DNA of 64,000 nucleotides from assembly GCA_026706345.1 (NCBI GenBank), contig JAPOYX010000212.1:33673-97672 (forward strand). Direction: 5' to 3'. Shown here in pieces: positions 10,734-19,399 of this stretch (position 1 is its first letter; every line of letters starts with the position of its first letter). The position numbers were made by a program, and so were the translations under genes. The notes beneath the pieces are model-generated. The model was not told the DNA's origin. It did not search any database and worked only from the letters and a program-made list of their open reading frames with translations. The DNA is from Gemmatimonadota bacterium (GTDB lineage: Bacteria; JAAXHH01).

Positions 10734-11756
10734 TTATGCAGGTCCCGGGCGTGCACCCGGTTTCGCGAGCGTCCCGACCCACTGTACAGACAGGTCCCAC
10801 AGGCGTTTTGCCGCGTGGTCGTCCTGGCTGTCCGCGCTCGGTTCGGCGATGGCGCAACGCTCGTAGTATTCCCCACCTTGCAGCGGCCGTTGGCTCGCGC
10901 ACATCACGATGGTCTGCGCCCCGGCATTCGGGGACAGCAGGACCAGCGAGGTCAGCGCGGAGCTGATTCGATGCGCCATCCTGCCGATCCTGCCTCGAAA
11001 TGCCTGCGGCAGGGTCAGGTTGGTCATTACGACGCCCGGATGTACGGCCACCGCGTGCAGGTTGTGTGATTCGGCGAATCGTCTTTCGATTTCAAATGCC
11101 ATGTGAATCATCGCCAACTTCGATTTTCCGTATGCGTCCCATGAGTGGTAGCGCGGCGTATCGCGGTGCGGCGCCTCATCAAAAAGCTCCTCGTTCCCGA
11201 CCCGCTCATGCAGACCGGAGGACACGTTGACGACCCGCGCGTCGCCGCTTTCGATCCCGGTCCGTTGCAGGAGGGGAAGTAGCGCCCAGGTCAGGTGATA
11301 GGCACCAAGGTAGTTGGTCCGCCAGTGTACCTCGAAGCCATCTTCGGTCAGAGGCGCTTTCTCTCGTGGAGCGAGGGTCTTCGTGTGTATGCCCGCGTTG
11401 TTGACCAGTACATGGAGTTGTCCCTGGTGTCTGTCACGATACCACGTGGCGAAGCCGTTGACGCTGTCAGGTTCGCTGAGATCCAGTCTGTGCGCCGTGA
11501 TGTTGTCCGCGTCGACGCCGCACCTGCGCAGGTCGTCTTTCAGCGACGACTCCATCAGGGGCACATTGCGCACGCAGGTCGCCACGACCCTCGCGCCCCA
11601 GCTGGCGAGGATCCTGGCGGTTTCGTACCCGAGCGAACCGGGTGATGCCCCGGTCACAATCACGTGACGCCCCGACATATCAACCGGGGCCGCCTTCGGC
11701 TTGGGGAGGAACAATCGCACCAGATGCCTGGCGGTTTTAGAAAGGGAATTGGGCAT
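10734..11756 (-). CDS. Short-chain dehydrogenase/reductase, retinol-dehydrogenase/WWOX-like
   Basis: 340 residues with a Rossmann fold. The dinucleotide motif is TGASPGSLG at residues 35-43, NNAG is at 119-122, and the catalytic set is S180, Y209 and K213 (YGKSK). The long insert after the core, the HPGVVMTNL stretch and a basic N-terminal leader (residues 1-25) resemble retinol-dehydrogenase-like SDRs that use lipophilic alcohols. It is upstream of and co-directional with PhyH gene 2. Confidence 0.92.
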   Translation of the reverse strand: MPNSLSKTARHLVRLFLPKPKAAPVDMSGRHVIVTGASPGSLGYETARILASWGARVVATCVRNVPLMESSLKDDLRRCGVDADNITAHRLDLSEPDSVNGFATWYRDRHQGQLHVLVNNAGIHTKTLAPREKAPLTEDGFEVHWRTNYLGAYHLTWALLPLLQRTGIESGDARVVNVSSGLHERVGNEELFDEAPHRDTPRYHSWDAYGKSKLAMIHMAFEIERRFAESHNLHAVAVHPGVVMTNLTLPQAFRGRIGRMAHRISSALTSLVLLSPNAGAQTIVMCASQRPLQGGEYYERCAIAEPSADSQDDHAAKRLWDLSVQWVGTLAKPGARPGPA

Positions 11757-11876
11757 GTTTACTTTGTAGGTAAGTGCGGCTACCGCTTGATTACTGCGAT
11801 GCTTCCAAGATGCCGATGCCCACTGCGAGCGGCGCTACCGCGGTTTCGGCCTCGCCTACAAAGGCTCAGGCGCCGT

Positions 11877-12767
11877 CTAACGCGGCTCCCGCTTGACCAC
11901 GTCCAGGTCCCAATCCCTCCAGTAGAACTTCACCGGATCGTCCTCATCCCAATGTTCGTATATCTGGTCCCACGTCAGCCAGTTCATGTGGGGCTGAAGG
12001 GAATCCTCGCGAACCGGGTGGCTTCTCGGCTGATAGCGGTAGTCGGACGACAGCCGTAGACGGTCCGCCGTCAGGTTATCCCGGCCCTGGTGAATCGTCA
12101 GGCTGTGGAGGATGATGACGTCCCCGCAGGTATAGTCGCCGCCGACCCAGGCGGAATCGTCCTCTACGGGAACCTGTCGTCCGCCCGGCCCCACGCCTTC
12201 GGTCGTCTCCAGCATGCCGCTGCGGTGGGATCCCCGGTTGACGGCGAGTCCGCCGAGTTCCTCAGGGCAGTCGCCCAGCGGGATCCAGGCCGTCCACGTC
12301 TCGTCCGAACCGCCGATGAAGTAGTTGTCCTGGTGAGGCGGGGTCGAGTGGGTGTTCGTGTCCGGGAATACGAGCCGGCAGATGTTCCGGCTGTGGGCCA
12401 GGGCGGGTTCTCCGAACAGCACTTCGAGCATGTGGGTTATTGCGGGGTCGAGGGCCAATGCGTGGAAGTCGCGGATTCGCTGGACATCGTTGTAGAAAGC
12501 CTGCCAGCGCGGATCGTCGCCTTCGAACACGCTTGTACCGGAATTCGCGAAACCGTCGATAAGGTTCGAGCCGGGGGCAAGCCAGCCATGTTCCCGGCAC
12601 ACACCGAGTACCTGGCGCCGGACCTCCACCACGCGCGCCGGATCAAGCAGACGCCGAAAGAACAGGCAGCCGTGCTCCGCGGCACGTTGCCGCAGTTCGC
12701 GGGGACGCGCCAGCAGTTCCGTCGCGTCTTCCAGGGCGTGGATCCGCTTCATGTCGACCATCGCCAT
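11877..12767 (-). CDS. Phytanoyl-CoA dioxygenase family protein (3 of 5)
   Basis: 296 residues from ATG 12767, which has AAAGGAAC upstream. Iron ligands are H145 and D147 (PPHQDNYF) and H226 (LTIHQGRD); R236 is the likely 2-oxoglutarate anchor. The frame stays open upstream to 12839 but without family similarity. It stands alone, and the 120 bp between it and the SDR start hold no gene. Confidence 0.88.
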   Translation of the reverse strand: MAMVDMKRIHALEDATELLARPRELRQRAAEHGCLFFRRLLDPARVVEVRRQVLGVCREHGWLAPGSNLIDGFANSGTSVFEGDDPRWQAFYNDVQRIRDFHALALDPAITHMLEVLFGEPALAHSRNICRLVFPDTNTHSTPPHQDNYFIGGSDETWTAWIPLGDCPEELGGLAVNRGSHRSGMLETTEGVGPGGRQVPVEDDSAWVGGDYTCGDVIILHSLTIHQGRDNLTADRLRLSSDYRYQPRSHPVREDSLQPHMNWLTWDQIYEHWDEDDPVKFYWRDWDLDVVKREPR

Positions 12768-12934
12768 AGACTGTTCCTTTCTCAGTATGACCCGGGTGAT
12801 CATTTCGAAATAATGTCGATAATCGCATCGATGTCTCAAGGTGGTATTATGCGGGATTCGGACGTGTTACGCCAGCGTTAAGTCGATGAGTACCCGTGGC
12901 AATTGTTACCTGTAACAAAGCTAATCGCGACAAT

Positions 12935-13036
12935 GCGCGACCTGTGGAAACGCGCTACCTGTGCCCATGCGACACCTGTGGCAATGCGCTACTCGCGGTA
13001 ATACGCCACCCGTGCCCATGCGCTACCGTTCGTCTC
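12935..13036. repeat. Six degenerate 17-bp tandem units across the end of the citrate synthase gene
   Basis: Units begin at 12935, 12952, 12969, 12986, 13003 and 13020 with consensus near GCGCTACCYGTGSCCAT. The last unit contains the stop codon of the citrate synthase gene (13023-13025), so the array seems to have grown out of the gene's 3' end. More diverged copies may continue to about 12890. The unit resembles that of the array at 33473. Confidence 0.75.
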
Positions 13037-14129
13037 GGGGCGTCCACCGCCTGGTCTTGTCGCCCGAATAAAGGGACTCGGGACGGAAGATGCGGTCTAC
13101 GGCCCGCTGCTCGATGCAATGGGCGGTCCAGCCGGCGACGCGTCCCACCGCGAACATGGGGGTGAAGAGGTCCGGGTGGAGGCCCAGCCCCTTGAGGAGC
13201 AGGGCGGTGTAGAATTCGACGTTGGTCTGCAGGCGCCGGCCGGGCTTGTACTCTTCGAGGAGCTCGAGGGCAACTTTCTCGACATGCAGGGCCAGGGCGT
13301 ACAGGTCGTGATCATGGTCGAAGAAGGAACGTGCGGCGCGTGCAAGAACGTCGGCTCTGGGGTCGCGAACGCGATATACGGCGTGTCCGAAACCCATGAG
13401 CCGTTCCCCCGATCCGAGTTTTTCGCGAAGGTAGGATTCGGCGCTATCGGCGGCGCCGATCGCTTCGAGCATGGAAATAACCGGTCCCGGCGCCCCGCCG
13501 TGCAACGGGCCTTTGAGCGCGCCGATCGCTCCCGTAACGGCGGAAACGAAGTCGGAGCGCGTGGAAACGATGACCCGCGCCGTGAACGTGGAGGCGTTCA
13601 TGCCGTGGTCGACTACCGTGTTGAGATAGGTCGTAAGTGCCCGTACACGGTCGTCTTCGGGGCTTTCACCGGTCAGCATGTACAGCAGATTGGCCACATG
13701 GCCGAGGCCGGGGTCCGGTTCTACCGGTTCTTCCCCGTGAAGAAGACGCCAGTAGGCCGCCACGACGGTCGGCAGGCCGGCCACCAGGGACCGGGCGACC
13801 GAGGCGTCGTCCCTGGAGGGAAGGGAGGCAGTTGCCATGCGAACCGCGTCAATGACGGGACGGCGTTCCGCAGCGGCGGATCCAAGCGAATCGATTATGG
13901 CACCGGATAGCGGGCGGCACGCGCCCAGCTCACCAGCGAATCGATCCAGTGCAGCCGCCGTGGGCAGCCTCCCGTGCCACAGGAGGTGTACCATCTCTTC
14001 GTAGGTCGCTCTTTCCGCGATCTCTTCGAGGGGATATCCCCCGATGACCAGTTCGCCGGCCTCTCCGTCTACATGGCTCAGCCGGGTTTCCGCCGCTACG
14101 ACATCCTTGAGTCCGGGTGAGTATGACAT
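13023..14129 (-). CDS. Citrate synthase family protein (paralogue A)
   Basis: 368 residues, the size of bacterial type I citrate synthases. It condenses an acyl-CoA (usually acetyl-CoA) with oxaloacetate. Active-site residues by motif: H210 (GPLHGG) and H249 (GFGHAVYR). The residue at the place of the catalytic Asp is E305 (TNVEFYTA) instead of D, which is conservative but worth noting. HGMNASTF at 175 binds substrate in the family. It could be a citrate or a 2-methylcitrate synthase; sequence alone does not decide. It is co-directional with leuB, 52 bp downstream of it, and a second paralogue lies divergently beyond. Confidence 0.92.
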   Translation of the reverse strand: MSYSPGLKDVVAAETRLSHVDGEAGELVIGGYPLEEIAERATYEEMVHLLWHGRLPTAAALDRFAGELGACRPLSGAIIDSLGSAAAERRPVIDAVRMATASLPSRDDASVARSLVAGLPTVVAAYWRLLHGEEPVEPDPGLGHVANLLYMLTGESPEDDRVRALTTYLNTVVDHGMNASTFTARVIVSTRSDFVSAVTGAIGALKGPLHGGAPGPVISMLEAIGAADSAESYLREKLGSGERLMGFGHAVYRVRDPRADVLARAARSFFDHDHDLYALALHVEKVALELLEEYKPGRRLQTNVEFYTALLLKGLGLHPDLFTPMFAVGRVAGWTAHCIEQRAVDRIFRPESLYSGDKTRRWTPRDER

Positions 14130-14181
14130 GATGTGCTCCCTTTGGAAATATGCGTAATCCCGGTAGGGATCATTGTAGTGA

Positions 14182-15261
14182 TCATTGGCTCAACATTTCA
14201 ACCACCAGATCGCCCATTTCCGTGGTGGAAACCCGCTGTTTGTCTTCGGACGTCCAGATGTCCGCCGTCCTGTATCCGCCTTCGATGACTTTGCCGACAG
14301 CGCGGTCGATTTCGTCAGCGCCGGCCGGACAGTTCAGGCTGTACCTGAGAAGCAGTGCGGCGCTCAGGATCATAGCCAACGGATTGGCCACGTTTTTGCC
14401 TTCAATATCATTGGCGCTTCCGTGGATGGGCTCGTACAGCGACGTGCTGTCCAGGGACATCTCCGCGGAGGGGATCATTCCGATAGAACCGGCCAGGACC
14501 GCCGCTTCATCACCCAGTATATCGCCGAACATGTTGGGCATGACGATAACGTCGTATTCAGCGGGCCGCTGGATCAGATTCATGGCGCCCGCGTCGACGA
14601 TTTCATGCCGCGTCTCGACATCCGGGTAATCCCGGGCTACTTCCTCGACGACATCGCGCCAGAGCCTGGAGGATTCCAGGGCGTTCCACTTCGACATCGA
14701 GGTCAGTTTGCCACGCCTCTGTCGCGCCAGTTCGAATCCGTAGCGCGCCAGCCGTTCGACCTGGAAGTCATAGTACTCGATGGTGTCGACGGCTCTTCTT
14801 CCCCGGGGCGTGTCTTCGCTGAATTTCGGCTGCCCATAATACGCGCCGCTCGAGAGCTCGCGCAGTATGATGAAATCAACGCCCCCGGCTATGAGATCGG
14901 CTTTAACGGCGGACGCGTCTTCCAGCCCAGCGTACAACCTGAATTGCCGCAGATTCGCATATACGGACAGTGCCTGCCGCAATCGAATCAGGGCATGGTC
15001 CGCCCGGTCTTGCATGTCCAGGCGATCCCATTTCGGACCACCCACCGCGCCGAACAGGACCGCGTCGCTGCGCCTGCAGTTTTCGACGACCTCATCGGAC
15101 AACGCTACGCCCTGCGCATCGAGCAGCGCTCCGCCGACCAGATGGTGAGAGAAGGCCAGATCCAGTCGATGCTTCGCCCCCTCGGCCTCCAGTACCTTAA
15201 CGGCTTCACGGGTGATTTCGGGTCCGATCCCGTCTCCGGGCAGTACGGCGATGTGATACAT
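14182..15261 (-). CDS. leuB: 3-isopropylmalate dehydrogenase-type decarboxylating dehydrogenase
   Basis: 359 residues of the isocitrate/isopropylmalate dehydrogenase family. Key residues align with E. coli LeuB at a constant offset: Y141, K191, D223, D247 and D251. The LYEPIHGSANDIEG motif near residue 280 binds NAD. The segment around K191 reads SMSKWNALESSRLW, where typical LeuB has DKANVLE, and MPNMFGDIL replaces the usual TENMFGDIL. LeuB is the best call, but a related beta-decarboxylating dehydrogenase is possible given the two citrate synthase paralogues around it and the absence of leuCD nearby. Confidence 0.88.
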   Translation of the reverse strand: MYHIAVLPGDGIGPEITREAVKVLEAEGAKHRLDLAFSHHLVGGALLDAQGVALSDEVVENCRRSDAVLFGAVGGPKWDRLDMQDRADHALIRLRQALSVYANLRQFRLYAGLEDASAVKADLIAGGVDFIILRELSSGAYYGQPKFSEDTPRGRRAVDTIEYYDFQVERLARYGFELARQRRGKLTSMSKWNALESSRLWRDVVEEVARDYPDVETRHEIVDAGAMNLIQRPAEYDVIVMPNMFGDILGDEAAVLAGSIGMIPSAEMSLDSTSLYEPIHGSANDIEGKNVANPLAMILSAALLLRYSLNCPAGADEIDRAVGKVIEGGYRTADIWTSEDKQRVSTTEMGDLVVEMLSQ

Positions 15262-15452
15262 GGTGCGTCTCCTCCTTCAGTCCAGTTCGTTTGTCGCTTC
15301 TGTCGCGGTCGTTTCTCATTTCTGACGTTTCTGACGAGGTCGTTCGTCGTTTCTGTCGCGATCGCTCGTCGTGACCACGACGTCATCACACTGTTCCGCT
15401 TGAACTTTCCATCGGCAGAATCCAAATCTATACATGTAAATCAAAAACAGGG

Positions 15453-15488
15453 TTGACATATCGTCAATATTGATTAATAAATCAATAT
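15453..15488 (+). promoter_or_regulatory. Promoter -35 element with an overlapping 22-bp dyad operator
   Basis: TTGACA at 15453-15458 sits upstream of the HTH-citrate synthase gene. An AT-rich perfect inverted repeat, ATATTGATT at 15467-15475 and AATCAATAT at 15480-15488 with a 4-bp centre, covers the place where a -10 element (AATAAA at 15476, 17-bp spacer) would lie. That is the usual layout of a repressor site. The rest of the 376-bp gap holds degenerate repeats near leuB (around 15290-15370) and a short ACAACACGG direct repeat. Confidence 0.55.
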
Positions 15489-15637
15489 ATTTGCGTGTAT
15501 ACAACACGGATCGGCGTGGATTGACACAACACGGGTCTGCGCAGATCGAGGCGGACCGGCGGCGCTTAAGACCGCGCAACCAGATGATCTGATCGTATCG
15601 TGGTCGTGACCGGGATTCAAACCGAGGAGAAACGCAT

Positions 15638-16861
15638 ATGCACTACAGGCGCTACATGACATCCAGCGAGGCGGCCGGAGCCTTGAATGTCAGTCCGTCC
15701 ACGCTCTATTCCTACGTAAGCCGTGGTCTGATCCGGTCCGAGGCCAGTGGCACGGGCAAGAGAAGGCGGATGTACCATGGCGAGGACATAGAGCGGCTGA
15801 AGGCTAGGAAGAAGGCCCGACGGAATCCGGGATGGGCGGCCAGGCGCGCCCTGCAAACCGGAGATCCGGTGCTGGAATCGGCCATTACCATGATTACCGA
15901 TGAAAGGCTCTTCTACCGGGGGCGCGACGCGCTGGTGCTGGCCACGACCGAATCGTTCGAGCGCGTCGCGGCCCTGATCTGGACGGGAGATCCGAAGTTC
16001 TCCTTCCCGATCCTCACCAATGGGTTCGAGAATCACCCGGAAGCCCGGGCGCATTTCCAGGCACTCAGGCCCGTGGACAGGTTTCAAGCCTTGCTGCCCC
16101 TGGCGGAGGCGGAAGATCCGGCCGCGCTGGACCTGAGGCCGGCGGCCGTGGCCGCGACAGGAATGCGGATCCTATGGTTCATGACGGGAGTAGTCACGGG
16201 AGAAGATCCGGTCGGCGGGATCGCCAGGGCGGTACGCAGGGCCTGGGCGGCGGACATCGAAGGCGCCGTGGAACTGATCAATACGACCCTGGTATTGTTC
16301 GCGGATCACGAGTTGAACGTGTCGACGTTCACGGCTCGTTGCGCGGCCTCGGCCGGCGCGACGCCTTACAGCGCGGTATGCGCGGGTCTGGCGGCGTTGC
16401 GCGGCTACAAACATGGCGCGGCCAATGAGCGCGTCGAGCTGCTTTTCAAAGAGGCGGAGGCCACCGGTGACGTGGAACGGACCGTCGTCGGCCGCCTGCG
16501 GCGGGGTGAAGGCATTCCGGGTTTCGGGCACGCCGTATACCGGGACGTGGACCCGAGAGCGAGACTGTTGCTGGATATGCTGGAGGACCGGTTCCCGGGC
16601 TCGAAGGACCTGCATCTCGCGCGGGAAATCATCGACACGACCCATAGGCTCATATCGGACCGGTATAATATCGACGTGGCGTTGACGGCCCTCGTGCGCG
16701 TGCTGAACATGCCCGAAGGAAGCGGCATGGCCCTGTTCGCGCTGGGACGCACGGCCGGTTGGATTGGACACGCGATAGAGCAATACGAAAGGGACCAGTT
16801 GATCCGGCCCAGGGCGAAATACATCGGGCCGCAACCTGTCGGTATTGCACGCAACGAATAG
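15638..16861 (+). CDS. Citrate synthase family protein with N-terminal MerR/excisionase-like helix-turn-helix (paralogue B)
   Basis: 407 residues. Residues 6-60 form a winged helix-turn-helix (SSEAAGALNVSPSTLYSYVS, then a basic KRRRMYHGEDIERL), followed by a citrate synthase domain from about 70. Active-site positions are H259 (YKHGAAN), H298 (GFGHAVYR) and D346 (YNIDVALTA); H224 lies in HELNVSTF. Fusions of this kind are known in proteobacteria, where a role is not well established. The fold suggests that it can bind DNA, perhaps its own dyad at 15467. It diverges from leuB and ends 1 bp before the convergent IMPase gene. Confidence 0.92.
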   Translation: MHYRRYMTSSEAAGALNVSPSTLYSYVSRGLIRSEASGTGKRRRMYHGEDIERLKARKKARRNPGWAARRALQTGDPVLESAITMITDERLFYRGRDALVLATTESFERVAALIWTGDPKFSFPILTNGFENHPEARAHFQALRPVDRFQALLPLAEAEDPAALDLRPAAVAATGMRILWFMTGVVTGEDPVGGIARAVRRAWAADIEGAVELINTTLVLFADHELNVSTFTARCAASAGATPYSAVCAGLAALRGYKHGAANERVELLFKEAEATGDVERTVVGRLRRGEGIPGFGHAVYRDVDPRARLLLDMLEDRFPGSKDLHLAREIIDTTHRLISDRYNIDVALTALVRVLNMPEGSGMALFALGRTAGWIGHAIEQYERDQLIRPRAKYIGPQPVGIARNE

Positions 16862-16862
16862 A

Positions 16863-17684
16863 TCAGGTATTCATAACGGCAACAGACGGAACTAGCGTCC
16901 TCTGAATCGACATCCACATTTCCCCGTTCGTAGCACACAGCAGTCCCTTGCGGTCATCCACCGGAGAGTATCCCGTCCCATCCAGCCTTCGAACGAAGCC
17001 TCCCGCCTCTTCCACGATCAGGATACCCGGCGCGTGATCCCAGACCAGGGTGCGGTAGAAGAACAGAAACTGTAGTTCGTTTTTTGCAAAGGAAGGATAG
17101 TTGTAGCCGGCACATCTGGCACTTTCAAGTGACATGAAGGCACCGGATGCCGCTTCAGCCGTGGGCCTTAGGGAATCCGGCAGGTACGTCGTCCTCACTA
17201 CGCCGCGAATTCGGTCCAGGGGAAGGCTGGATGATTCCACGACCAGACGCTCATTTCCCTCAAAGGCCCCGCAACCCTTTTCCGCACTTGTCAATATGCC
17301 TTCCAGAGGGTTGAATATCCATGCCCCAATGGTAGTGCCCGAGTGCAGGAGACAAACCATAATGGCAAAATGCCGATCGCCCGATACGAAGTGCCTGGTT
17401 CCATCCAAAGGATCGATAACCCAGACGGGCGCCTCTGAGTGCAGGGTTGATAACAGTCTTGGATCATCATGGACGCTCTCTTCTCCGAGTACCACTGAGC
17501 CGTCGATCAACCCGGGCAGGTGAGAGGCCAGAAACCTCTCGCACCGGGTATCCGCAGTTGTCGCCAGGTCGCCGTCGCTTTTCTCTTTAACATCATCCTG
17601 TCCGAGGTTCCTCCAAAGTGGCACGATGATCCGTTCGGCCGCCTCGCGAAGGAGGGCCTCGACCTGGGTGTGGGGGATATTCAT
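16863..17684 (-). CDS. Inositol monophosphatase family protein
   Basis: 273 residues with all metal-binding motifs of the IMPase/FBPase/CysQ superfamily: E68-E69 (GEES), D91, D94 and T96 (WVIDPLDGT), and D216 (VWDHAPGILIVEEAGG). The substrate may be inositol phosphate, histidinol phosphate or a nucleotide-derived phosphate. A GAAGGG site precedes the ATG and the gene starts 18 bp after the methyltransferase stop, so the two are co-transcribed. Confidence 0.92.
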   Translation of the reverse strand: MNIPHTQVEALLREAAERIIVPLWRNLGQDDVKEKSDGDLATTADTRCERFLASHLPGLIDGSVVLGEESVHDDPRLLSTLHSEAPVWVIDPLDGTRHFVSGDRHFAIMVCLLHSGTTIGAWIFNPLEGILTSAEKGCGAFEGNERLVVESSSLPLDRIRGVVRTTYLPDSLRPTAEAASGAFMSLESARCAGYNYPSFAKNELQFLFFYRTLVWDHAPGILIVEEAGGFVRRLDGTGYSPVDDRKGLLCATNGEMWMSIQRTLVPSVAVMNT

Positions 17685-17702
17685 AGAGAGCCCTTCATCT
17701 TC

Positions 17703-18515
17703 CTATGCCAACGGCCTTCCCCAGACAACTCTCGTCTGCAGCTGGAAATGAAGCGACCCTTCGTCATCCGCGAAATCCGCCAGGAGCCGGGACAGCTCGG
17801 TGTCGAAGGCCCTGACGTTGCTGTCACCCATGTGCTCCCTGGACATACTCTCCCTCGAATGAAAGGACTCAACGTAAGCTTCCACCGTCTGGGAGAAACT
17901 AACCGGGGCCGTTCTCATGTCTCCGACAGGGAGCAGATGGTCTCGATCCACCAGCTCTTTGATCAGGTCGATCTGTTTGTAGTGGCGATTGGTGGAATAC
18001 TGTCGGATGAGTTCGCGCTCCGCTTCACCCCAGGGCGCATTGAAGGGACGGTCTCCTTCAACGATCGCGACGTTCCCGTCCGGCTTCAGTATCTCATGAA
18101 ACTTCGGGAACACCACGCTCCAGTCCATCCAATGGATGCTCGCTCCGGCGGTCACCAACGAGTAACCCGGGTTCAGTTCAACTTCTTCGACGCGGCCCAG
18201 GATCCAGTTGAGGTTCGGATGGCCGCCCTTGTCCAGCGATTTGCCCACGCGGATCATCTCGCGGGAGAAGTCGACCGCGTCGACGCCGGCCACGTGATCG
18301 ACGAGTGATCTTGCTATTCTCCCCGTACCGCACCCGGCGTCCAGGACCCGGCCGCTCGACGCTCCGGGCAAACCCAGCAGAATCCGGAAAGTCTCATCCG
18401 GATAAGGAGGCCGGAGTTCATACGATTCCGCCAGGTTTCGATGCTTGAAGCGAGCGGCGTATTCATCCTGATATTGCGGCGGTCTGGGCGTGTTGCGGTT
18501 CAATACCGGCTCCAT
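17703..18515 (-). CDS. Class I SAM-dependent methyltransferase
   Basis: 270 residues with motif I VLDAGCGTGRIARSLV near residue 57, the acidic residue in VDAVDFSREM, and LKPDGNVAIVEGD. The architecture resembles the UbiE/Methyltransf_11 type. The first codons (GAGCCGGTATTGAACCG) occur again 29 bp upstream as part of a direct repeat, so the start region itself was duplicated; the upstream copy lacks an ATG. It precedes the IMPase gene in the same operon. Confidence 0.88.
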   Translation of the reverse strand: MEPVLNRNTPRPPQYQDEYAARFKHRNLAESYELRPPYPDETFRILLGLPGASSGRVLDAGCGTGRIARSLVDHVAGVDAVDFSREMIRVGKSLDKGGHPNLNWILGRVEEVELNPGYSLVTAGASIHWMDWSVVFPKFHEILKPDGNVAIVEGDRPFNAPWGEAERELIRQYSTNRHYKQIDLIKELVDRDHLLPVGDMRTAPVSFSQTVEAYVESFHSRESMSREHMGDSNVRAFDTELSRLLADFADDEGSLHFQLQTRVVWGRPLA

Positions 18516-18547
18516 GGCAGATTACGGTTCAATACCGGCTCCGTGGT
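18496..18547. repeat. Direct repeat spanning a start codon (29-bp period)
   Basis: CGGTTCAATACCGGCTCC occurs at 18496-18513 and again at 18525-18542. The first copy is the first six codons of the methyltransferase gene on the minus strand; the second lies in its leader, where CAC stands in place of the ATG. Confidence 0.8.
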
Positions 18548-18601
18548 GGTTACAGGCTTCTGGCTAATTCAGCGGCAAACCTGTCGGCAAATCGGCCGAG
18601 G

Positions 18602-19399
18602 CTACCAGAACCCCAGGTCATGCACTTTTTGATACGCTTGCAGTTTTTCCGGGTCCGGCTCCTCGAGGCCATATGCCTTGAAAAACGGGGCAATCCATGC
18701 GTCGCCCAGGTTCCGGCGGATCGTTCCGCGAGCCGCCACGAGATCCAGGTACCGGTCGCCGACCCCGGCGTAGCCCAGGTCGATATAACCGCTCAGCCTG
18801 CCTTCCCTGAACATGACGTTGGGCAGGCAGTAATCGCCGTGGGTAAAAACCAGATCTTCCTCCCCGGGCACGGTCTCCTTTATATCAGATAGCTTTTCAA
18901 CAAGAAAGGTTCGGTTCCCGCCTTCGGGGATAGCCTCGTCCAACGCGCCGCTTTCGATCAACCCCTCCGCCCAGGGGATGAACCGCGACATGCGCCAGTC
19001 CAGGGTGCAGGATTCGGTGCCCAGGGCGTGAACTTCGCGCAGCCCGCGTGCAAACTCCCGCACGAGATTCGCTGGATCGTCAGTCACCGACGGATGAATC
19101 CCCGTGACGCCTTCCATCCGCGTCATCAGCACGTACTGCGTATCGCCTTCGACGTGGAAACACCGGTATTCGGGTACCGGGAGCTTGCCCTGCAACCACG
19201 TCAGGGCTATGGTCTCCGCAAGCAGGTCCGATTCCTGCGGGCGCAACCGGACGTCCCGCGTCTTCAGGATCAGGCCACGCTTCAGGGGGTGCGTGAAGAG
19301 AGACACGTCTGAGCAGGACTCGGTCCTCAGATTACGGCCGTCGGATCGGTATCCCCTCAGGCGGGTACGGATTGGATCGGGAAGATCATCGACTGTCAC
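18602..19399 (-). CDS. APH(3')-like aminoglycoside/small-molecule phosphotransferase
   Basis: 265 residues, the usual length for APH(3') kinases. The phosphate-transfer loop is HGDYCLPNV (H187, D189, N194), followed by D207 in YIDLGYAGVGDRYLDL, the APH(3') signature; K46 in the N-lobe would bind ATP. Environmental relatives may act on other hydroxylated compounds, so resistance is not implied. The start overlaps the stop of the metallophosphoesterase gene by 4 bp (ATGA type), which indicates one operon. Confidence 0.88.
   Translation of the reverse strand: MTVDDLPDPIRTRLRGYRSDGRNLRTESCSDVSLFTHPLKRGLILKTRDVRLRPQESDLLAETIALTWLQGKLPVPEYRCFHVEGDTQYVLMTRMEGVTGIHPSVTDDPANLVREFARGLREVHALGTESCTLDWRMSRFIPWAEGLIESGALDEAIPEGGNRTFLVEKLSDIKETVPGEEDLVFTHGDYCLPNVMFREGRLSGYIDLGYAGVGDRYLDLVAARGTIRRNLGDAWIAPFFKAYGLEEPDPEKLQAYQKVHDLGFW

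Noticed and set aside
15638..16861. Citrate synthase B as a simple transcription factor
   Set aside because: The catalytic His and Asp residues are complete, so enzymatic activity is expected in addition to any DNA binding.
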